Origin: Clostridia bacterium | Lineage (GTDB): Bacteria > Bacillota_A > Clostridia > Lachnospirales > Lachnospiraceae | Direction of reading: 5' to 3' | NCBI GenBank assembly: GCA_012515365.1 | Contig: JAAYYM010000173.1 | Coordinates: forward strand, 1 to 12,417 | Length of the DNA stretch: 12,417 nucleotides | In this document: one piece after another, positions 6,026-10,395 of the stretch | Numbering within the stretch: position 1 is the stretch's first letter | How the letters are laid out: each line of letters begins with the position of its first letter | Made by a program: the position numbers and the translations under genes | The notes under the pieces: generated by a model | What the model saw: the letters and a program-made list of their open reading frames with translations, nothing else | What the model was told of the DNA's origin: nothing | Database searches by the model: none

Positions 6026-6112
6026 TGGTAGTTTTGTGTGCAGCATTCTTCCTCTGGATGCAGTGTACGGTGTGCAGCATCATCCTTCTGATACAAGGAT
6101 GATGCTTTTTTT
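6026..6112 (+). ncRNA. Candidate small regulatory RNA (about 87 nt)
   Basis: A consensus-like promoter (5991-6019) is followed within about 90 nt by a strong intrinsic terminator, with no credible gene between. Stem-loop 1 spans 6035-6069: bases 6035-6046 pair with 6058-6069 with a single A-A mismatch (four G-U pairs). It exposes an 11-nt loop, UCUUCCUCUGG, whose UUCCUC could pair with purine-rich SD sequences. Stem-loop 2 is the terminator. The 11-mer GTGTGCAGCAT is repeated at 6036-6046 and 6070-6080, so alternative folds are possible. I do not recognise a known RNA family. A 14-codon frame from the ATG at 6058 has no SD. Confidence 0.5.
6077..6112 (+). terminator. Intrinsic terminator of the small RNA unit
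   Basis: The perfect 11-bp stem GCATCATCCTT (6077-6087) / AAGGATGATGC (6095-6105) has a 7-nt loop and is followed by seven T (6106-6112). On the minus strand no T-run follows the stem, so it does not act as a normal terminator for the convergent SleC-like gene. Confidence 0.85.
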
Positions 6113-6140
6113 GCCGTATTTTATGGAAAAGCTGATCCCA

Positions 6141-7367
6141 TTAACTTTCTGAGAGTCTTGACACGCCGACAAAGATTTCCGAGACCTTATACCATGTGGC
6201 GAAATCAGTGATGCCGGTCTGTGGGAGAGAGAAGATTGACTGGAAAATCCGCACACTTCGTGCGGTCTGTTCCCCATAGATGCCATCTGGTACGACGGTT
6301 GATATGGACGGATAATCAACTGCAATGCGGTTAAGCTGCTCCTGTAGCATTCGTACTTTTTCACCGGTGCTTCCGATCGTCAGATTATAACCGGGCCATG
6401 AGGATGGAATGCCGGCGATCACTTCAGAAGTATTGATAAATACGTCATTTCCATAATAATTTCGCAGAATTTGGATGGGGGAGTATCCACGCTGGCTTAA
6501 TTCTTGCGAACCCCATTGACTCAGTCCTTGTGTACAGGCAGCATTTCTACCATCACAGTATTGCGTAAACAAAGGTTGACGGATCCCCGGTCTGGAAACA
6601 TAATTGACAAATATTTCGTCAACGATCCGGCTGATGTTTTCATAGATATTTCTTCCATAGATCCATTTCTGATCAAATGCAGTAGAAGAAGTGATGGTGA
6701 AATTAAATCCCTTATTTCTATACCATTCAGTGTAAACGCGATTCAGAGTAAAAGATAAAATGGCAAATGTATTGGCGTAAATGGCTGACTCATCCCAGGT
6801 CGCGTATATTTCCGAAGAAACGACATTCTTAATATAATCTTTGTAGCTGACATAGTAGTTCATGGCTGTTGTGGCCTCAGGTGGGCCATCATGTACGATG
6901 ATCGTTTCCGGGATCACAACGCGGCTTAAGACGATCTCGCCGGTCTCGTTAAGCGGCTTGACTTCTGATTCTGGTATTTTAGGAGGATAATCTCCATATA
7001 ATGTATGTGCCGGTATGGTGATGATGTCATCGACTAACGGCTCATTGACAGGGATCAGTGATGCATTCTGGAGAGCGGTTACTGTAGGGAGGATTTCTGT
7101 TCCACTTATGATCAGAGTCTGAAAGCCGGAAGCGGTGACTGTCAGTGTATACACAGAGTAGGGCTGCCTCTCGAGTGGAGTGATGCTGTATTCGGGAGGT
7201 GGAGCAGGAAGTGCAATTTGTTCACTTTTTCCGTTGGTGTCAGTATATAATTCTTCTAGTGTATTTTCCGGATCTCCTTCGTAGGAAATCGCAATTTTAG
7301 CATTTGGGATAGGTCGTCTTCCAAAAGAAGAGGTGACCTCGATGACCAGATTACCATATTCAGGCAT
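6141..7367 (-). CDS. SleC-like spore cortex-lytic enzyme (SpoIID-like domain plus peptidoglycan-binding domain)
   Basis: The 408-aa product matches the architecture of clostridial SleC, which degrades spore cortex peptidoglycan as a lytic transglycosylase during germination. Residues 1-105 form a beta-rich N-terminal region (GNLVIEVTSSFGRRPIPNAKI, LPAPPPEYS). About 155-310 is SpoIID-like: YIKNVVSSEIYATW includes E186 at the position of the SpoIID catalytic Glu, and LSQWGSQ (282-288) resembles the SpoIID GMSQYG motif. About 330-395 is a PG_binding_1 domain (VRMLQEQLNRI, VPDGIYGEQTARSVRIFQ). The chosen start, ATG at 7367, has an SD GAGGT 5 nt upstream (7377-7373). The upstream ATG at 7445 has no SD and would add 26 basic residues. 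There is no clear signal peptide, which fits a protein made in the mother cell. It is convergent with the permease and small-RNA units and divergent from the GntR operon. Confidence 0.75.
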   Translation of the reverse strand: MPEYGNLVIEVTSSFGRRPIPNAKIAISYEGDPENTLEELYTDTNGKSEQIALPAPPPEYSITPLERQPYSVYTLTVTASGFQTLIISGTEILPTVTALQNASLIPVNEPLVDDIITIPAHTLYGDYPPKIPESEVKPLNETGEIVLSRVVIPETIIVHDGPPEATTAMNYYVSYKDYIKNVVSSEIYATWDESAIYANTFAILSFTLNRVYTEWYRNKGFNFTITSSTAFDQKWIYGRNIYENISRIVDEIFVNYVSRPGIRQPLFTQYCDGRNAACTQGLSQWGSQELSQRGYSPIQILRNYYGNDVFINTSEVIAGIPSSWPGYNLTIGSTGEKVRMLQEQLNRIAVDYPSISTVVPDGIYGEQTARSVRIFQSIFSLPQTGITDFATWYKVSEIFVGVSRLSES

Positions 7368-7394
7368 AAGATACCTCAAAAGAACATTCTTTAT

Positions 7395-7422
7395 TAGAAT
7401 ATGTAACCGGAACAATGTACGT
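7395..7422 (-). promoter_or_regulatory. Possible sigma-K-type promoter of the SleC-like gene
   Basis: On the minus strand CATATTCTA (7403 to 7395) fits the sigma-K -10 pattern CATAnnnTA. An AC dinucleotide (7422-7421), the core of the sigma-K -35, lies 17 bp upstream. The predicted transcript start is near 7388, about 20 nt before the ATG at 7367 and downstream of the ATG at 7445. A poor sigma-A reading of the same bases (CTGACA / CATATT, 18-bp spacing) is an alternative. Confidence 0.35.
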
Positions 7423-7461
7423 GTCAGAAGTTTGGCGCGTTTCATGATTTTATTTTATGTG

Positions 7462-7490
7462 TTGACAAATAAAATTGATTGCGCTATTGT
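7462..7490 (+). promoter_or_regulatory. Promoter of the GntR-ABC operon
   Basis: TTGACA (7462-7467) is followed after 17 bp by TATTGT (7485-7490). The -10 is the left arm of the inverted repeat at 7485-7510, so a bound repressor would block RNA polymerase. Transcription start is expected near 7497, giving a leader of about 135 nt. Confidence 0.7.
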
Positions 7491-7510
7491 ATTAAATAAG
7501 TAATACAATA
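7485..7510. promoter_or_regulatory. Operator, likely bound by the GntR/YtrA-type repressor
   Basis: TATTGTATTA (7485-7494) and TAATACAATA (7501-7510) form a perfect inverted repeat with 10-bp arms and a 6-bp spacer. It covers the -10 and the start site. GntR proteins bind such two-fold symmetric sites as dimers, and YtrA-type regulators usually repress their own operon. An extra partial right half (ATACAA, 7511-7516) follows directly. Confidence 0.7.
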
Positions 7511-7530
7511 ATACAAAAGAACAGAAGAAA

Positions 7531-7571
7531 GAAACACGAAACACAAGAAACACGAAACACAAGAAACACAA
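7531..7571 (+). repeat. GAAACAC tandem repeat in the operon leader
   Basis: A 16-bp unit (GAAACACGAAACACAA) occurs at 7531-7546 and 7547-7562, followed by a partial third copy (GAAACACAA). In all there are five GAAACAC words. The stretch is C/A-rich, unstructured and untranslated. A small stem GTACA-gat-TGTAC (7599-7611) follows before the SD. Confidence 0.7.
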
Positions 7572-7631
7572 GTGGTATGAAAAACGCAGGTAATCAATGT
7601 ACAGATTGTACGAAAAGAAAGGAAGGATAAG

Positions 7632-8000
7632 ATGGCATGGGCGCTTAATAAGGATAAACCGATTTATGCACAGCTCGTTGAGGTGATTGGAAACCGTATT
7701 ATTTCCGGTGAATATGGAGCTGGTGAGAAAGTACCATCGGTAAGAGAGCTAGCAGCAGAGGCTGCTGTTAACCCAAATACAATGCAGAAAGCATTTGCCG
7801 AACTAGAGAGGAAAGGAATGATCATTACGGCAAGAACAAGTGGCAGAGCAGTGACTGAGGATAAAGAACTGTTAAAGAATTTAAGGTTTCAAATGGCAAG
7901 AGATCAGATCAATGAATTTTTTGATAATATGAAGAAAATGGGATTTGAGCAGGATGAAGTCATTTGTCTGATGAAGAATGTGGTAGAGGGGGAACAATAG
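7632..8000 (+). CDS. GntR family transcriptional regulator, YtrA subfamily
   Basis: This 122-aa protein has the short YtrA layout: an N-terminal winged helix-turn-helix (residues about 9-75) and a brief helical dimerisation tail instead of a large effector domain. The GntR signature is clear: PIYAQLVEVIGNRIISGEYGAGEKVPSVRELAAE, then VNPNTMQKAFAELERKGMI, with the recognition helix at about 46-60. YtrA-type regulators usually repress a linked ABC transporter and respond to cell-wall-active peptides, often without a classical ligand. The SD GGAAGGA (7621-7627) precedes the ATG. It is the first gene of a three-gene operon whose promoter carries a palindromic operator, so autoregulation is likely. 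Confidence 0.92.
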   Translation: MAWALNKDKPIYAQLVEVIGNRIISGEYGAGEKVPSVRELAAEAAVNPNTMQKAFAELERKGMIITARTSGRAVTEDKELLKNLRFQMARDQINEFFDNMKKMGFEQDEVICLMKNVVEGEQ

Positions 8001-8698
8001 TGGAAACATTGTTAGAATGTAAGGGACTGTCTAAAAAATACGGTGCAACACTTGCACTAAATAATCTGGATCTGACAATAGAAAGCGGTAAAATTATCGG
8101 TTTGTTAGGACCTAATGGAAGCGGAAAGACGACATTGATCAAGCTGATCAACGGATTGCTGACACCGACTACAGGAAGCGTAAAAATACGTGGAAATGAG
8201 CCGGGTGTAGTTACAAAGAAAATAGTATCTTATCTGCCTGAACGTACGTATTTAAACTCATGGATGAAGGTGGAAGAGTTGATTGAGTTCTTCTCAGACT
8301 TTTATGAAGATTTCAGAAAAGACCGCGCATACACGATGCTGGCCAATCTGGGGATTGACAGTGACGCAAAACTGCGCACTTTATCAAAGGGCACCAAAGA
8401 GAAGGTGCAGCTTATTTTGGTAATGAGCAGAGAGGCAGAGCTGTATGTACTCGATGAACCAATTGCAGGTGTGGATCCGGCAGCACGTGACTACATTTTA
8501 AATACAATTATTACAAATTATAATGAGAATGCATCAATCATTATATCGACACATCTGATTTCTGATATTGAGTCTGTTTTAGACGAAGTCATCTTTATCA
8601 AAAATGGCGTGAAAACACTTCAAAAATCAGTTGACGATATCCGCGAGGAAAGTGGTAAATCAGTTGACGCGTTATTCAGGGAGGTGTTTGCATGCTAG
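8000..8698 (+). CDS. ABC transporter ATP-binding protein (YtrB/YhcH type)
   Basis: A 232-aa ABC ATPase that should power the permease encoded next. Walker A is GPNGSGKTT (37-45), the signature is a divergent LSKGTKEKVQL (128-138), Walker B is LYVLDEP with D152/E153, the D-loop is AGVDP, and the H-loop is H185 in STHL. Where most ABC proteins have a Q-loop Gln, this one reads IVSYLPERTYL, which I recall as usual for this subfamily. The chosen start is GTG at 8000, sharing one base with the regulator's TAG stop and preceded by the SD GAGGGGGA. A TTG at 7964 would add 12 residues that are only the overlap with the gntR frame. Likely role: export or removal of an envelope-active compound; the substrate is unknown. 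Confidence 0.92.
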   Translation: METLLECKGLSKKYGATLALNNLDLTIESGKIIGLLGPNGSGKTTLIKLINGLLTPTTGSVKIRGNEPGVVTKKIVSYLPERTYLNSWMKVEELIEFFSDFYEDFRKDRAYTMLANLGIDSDAKLRTLSKGTKEKVQLILVMSREAELYVLDEPIAGVDPAARDYILNTIITNYNENASIIISTHLISDIESVLDEVIFIKNGVKTLQKSVDDIREESGKSVDALFREVFAC

Positions 8699-9501
8699 GT
8701 AAAATGATTAAACATGAATGGAAAGCGATGACGAAGATTTTGTTTCCTGCTAATCTTGGCATTGCTGCAATTACAGTGATCGGATGTATCTTGTTAGGAT
8801 TAAGGGTTTATGAATCGGATTCTATAGTTGCACAGGGATTTATGTCGTTGAGTATGGTATTTTATATCTTGTGCCTGATGGCGGTAAGTTTTACATGTGT
8901 CATTTTTATTGGAGTACGTTTTTATAAAACTACATATACAGATGAAGGCTATCTGCTTCATACACTGCCTGTGACAACGCATGAAATCATTCTGTCAAAG
9001 TTGATTGTGGGTGTGTGCTGGAATACTCTGACTTCACTAGTTGTTATGCTGTCAGTTGTAGCACTCTTCATCAGCTCAGGCAGTGCACCGGCTATCGTAG
9101 AGGGAATGCAGAATTTGAGACAGGAGCTTGCGTTATATTTGACAGATCCGATGATTGCAGGCTGGGTGGTTTATCTGATATTTGTTGTTATTATTAGTGC
9201 TGTTTACTCTTGTTTATGGCTGTTTGCAGGCATCTCGTTCGGACAAATCATTACAAAGCATAAAGTGATCGGTGCATTTTTAGGTCTATTTATCATCTAT
9301 TTTATGATGCAGTTTTTTTCGACTATACTGATTTTTGTGCTTGCATTTGCGGGCGGTAGTTCGATGGGAAATTCATTTCAAGAAATCTATCGCTATATTA
9401 CGACGATATATCTGTCTACAGCAGCTATTGTTACGCTCTTTGATGTAGTATTATATTTCTTCACAAATCATATGATGAAACGTCAGTTGAATTTAGATTG
9501 A
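8692..9501 (+). CDS. ABC transporter permease (six-helix)
   Basis: A 269-aa integral membrane protein with six hydrophobic segments at about 16-38, 50-75, 103-130, 157-183, 193-222 and 237-260, preceded by the short cytoplasmic amphipathic start MLGKMIKHEWKAM that is common in ABC-2-like permeases. Between helices 2 and 3 lies FYKTTYTDEGYLLHTLPVTTHEIILSKL, a pattern often seen in this type (YLLHTLPV, ISKL) and probably the coupling region to the ATPase. The gene overlaps the ATPase gene by 7 nt, so the two are translationally coupled. It is the last gene of the operon, followed by a strong terminator. The substrate is unknown. Confidence 0.88.
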   Translation: MLGKMIKHEWKAMTKILFPANLGIAAITVIGCILLGLRVYESDSIVAQGFMSLSMVFYILCLMAVSFTCVIFIGVRFYKTTYTDEGYLLHTLPVTTHEIILSKLIVGVCWNTLTSLVVMLSVVALFISSGSAPAIVEGMQNLRQELALYLTDPMIAGWVVYLIFVVIISAVYSCLWLFAGISFGQIITKHKVIGAFLGLFIIYFMMQFFSTILIFVLAFAGGSSMGNSFQEIYRYITTIYLSTAAIVTLFDVVLYFFTNHMMKRQLNLD

Positions 9502-9523
9502 TTTGATCTGTTTGTACTGAAAG

Positions 9524-9571
9524 AAAGACTGTTGTCTGAATCTCTTAAGAGGCAAAGGCAACAGTCTTTTT
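9524..9571 (+). terminator. Intrinsic terminator of the GntR-ABC operon
   Basis: AAAGACTGTTG (9524-9534) pairs perfectly with CAACAGTCTTT (9559-9569), and a short T-run follows (to 9571). The loop contains the small palindrome CTCTTAAGAG. It starts 23 nt after the permease stop. Confidence 0.85.
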
Positions 9572-9608
9572 GTTTGCTGTTTTTTACTATGAGCATGACG
9601 ACTAACGG

Positions 9609-9637
9609 TTGACAATCCGGTGTGAGTGTATTATTGT
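9609..9637 (+). promoter_or_regulatory. Promoter of the RsbW-like gene
   Basis: TTGACA (9609-9614), 17 bp, TATTGT (9632-9637): the same -35, spacing and -10 as the GntR operon promoter. The 10-mer at 9632-9641 (TATTGTAATA) matches the left operator arm TATTGTATTA at 9 of 10 positions, but no second arm follows. Transcription would start near 9644. Confidence 0.6.
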
Positions 9638-9696
9638 AATAAAGTGGGGAAAACTAGAAATTATAGATGCGTTATGTCAATAAGGAGCTGCTAATT

Positions 9697-10116
9697 TTGG
9701 AAACATATATGAATCATACATATGAAGTGAAGGTGGTTGAGGGCAAATTCGACTTTTATCTTTTTTTTAATCAGGTTGAGAGGTTCGGACGCAATCTTTC
9801 CCTTTCTTTAAAAGAAATTAATGCGTTGAGACTTTTGACAGAGGAAGTAGTAGTCAATCATCTGATGAAGCATTCTAACAACATTACACTGACGATTATA
9901 TATCGTAGACCGATGGATGATGATCTTGCAGACAGTATCGAAGAAAAAGATATTAAAGTGATGTTTGATTATGATGGCGAACGCTATAATCTCTTTTCAG
10001 CAGATGACGTTGACGATCTGTCGTTTATTCTGATCAAATGTCTGACACAGTCAGAGGTGTTTTATTACGATGAACAGAATCATCTTGCAATCGAAATGAG
10101 GCAAGAAAAAATTTAG
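9697..10116 (+). CDS. Possible RsbW/HATPase-like protein
   Basis: The protein is 139 aa from TTG at 9697. An upstream ATG at 9667 (149 aa) has no usable SD, whereas AAGGAG at 9682-9687 sits 9 nt before this TTG; ATG at 9709 is a further option. The layout suggests an anti-sigma-like GHKL ATPase: YEVKVVEGKFDFYLFFNQVERF (RsbW-like first strand and helix), LRLLTEEVVVNHL with E50-x-x-x-N54 like the N-box, and VMFDYDGERYN (88-98) where the D-x-G box would be, followed by DLSFILIKCL. The glycine-rich ATP lid is not obvious, so ATP binding may be lost. In related gut Clostridia such proteins control sigma factors or act with transporters. It is monocistronic with its own promoter and terminator. The assignment is by motif only. 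Confidence 0.45.
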   Translation: METYMNHTYEVKVVEGKFDFYLFFNQVERFGRNLSLSLKEINALRLLTEEVVVNHLMKHSNNITLTIIYRRPMDDDLADSIEEKDIKVMFDYDGERYNLFSADDVDDLSFILIKCLTQSEVFYYDEQNHLAIEMRQEKI

Positions 10117-10144
10117 ATTTAACATGAATAGATTATAAAGTGAT

Positions 10145-10168
10145 AATGGGGCATAGGCCCCATTTTTT
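10145..10168 (+). terminator. Intrinsic terminator after the RsbW-like gene
   Basis: AATGGGGC (10145-10152), loop ATAG, GCCCCATT (10157-10164), then T residues to 10168. It is a compact GC-rich stem with a T-run, 28 nt after the stop codon. Confidence 0.9.
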
Positions 10169-10263
10169 GCGTTATATTCTGTTCTTATTCAGGCCTTAGC
10201 TTTATCAAAAGCCAGCCCCAACAGATCAATTTCAATTTCTATTTCAGATCTTCCACACTCACT

Positions 10264-10291
10264 TCAACATTTCCCCCATTTATGATATAAT
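10264..10291 (+). promoter_or_regulatory. Extended -10 promoter of the surface protein gene
   Basis: TGA-TATAAT has a perfect -10 at 10286-10291 with TG at 10283-10284. A weak -35 (TCAACA, 10264-10269) lies 16 bp upstream. The predicted start is about 10298, the first bases of the tandem hairpin repeat. Confidence 0.6.
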
Positions 10292-10296
10292 CCAAT

Positions 10297-10372
10297 AAGG
10301 GGAGAGCTCTCACGAAGTGAGATACCCCTTATTCGAGGGGAGAGCTCTCACGAAGTGAGATACCCCTTATTC
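10297..10372 (+). repeat. Tandem pair of 38-bp hairpin repeats in the 5' leader
   Basis: Copy 1 is 10297-10334 and copy 2 is 10335-10372; they differ only in the first base. Each can fold: AAGGGG with CCCCTT as the outer stem, TCTCAC-gaa-GTGAGA as the inner stem-loop, with an asymmetric internal loop between. Each also contains the palindrome GAGAGCTCTC, which could pair between copies. The pair fills nearly the whole leader between the predicted start of transcription and the SD CGGAGG (10385-10390). No T-run follows either copy, so they are not plain terminators. Confidence 0.85.
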
Positions 10373-10395
10373 TGCAAACATAATCGGAGGATGAT

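Noticed and set aside
6058..6102. 14-codon frame MQCTVCSIILLIQG in the small-RNA unit
   Set aside because: No SD, it begins in stem 1 and ends inside the terminator stem; more likely non-coding.
6504..6758. Plus-strand 84-codon frame
   Set aside because: Shadow of the SleC-like gene on the other strand; no SD and no recognisable domain.
7368..7445. N-terminal extension of the SleC-like gene to ATG 7445
   Set aside because: No SD before 7445, and the extension is basic and unlike the family start. A good SD (GAGGT) precedes ATG 7367.
7599..7611. GTACA-gat-TGTAC inverted repeat before the gntR SD
   Set aside because: Arms are only 5 bp with a 3-nt loop; too short to call a site beside the much stronger operator at 7485-7510.
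7964..7999. TTG start giving a longer ABC ATPase
   Set aside because: The 12 extra residues overlap the gntR end and have no SD. GTG 8000 has a strong SD and a 1-nt overlap with the stop.
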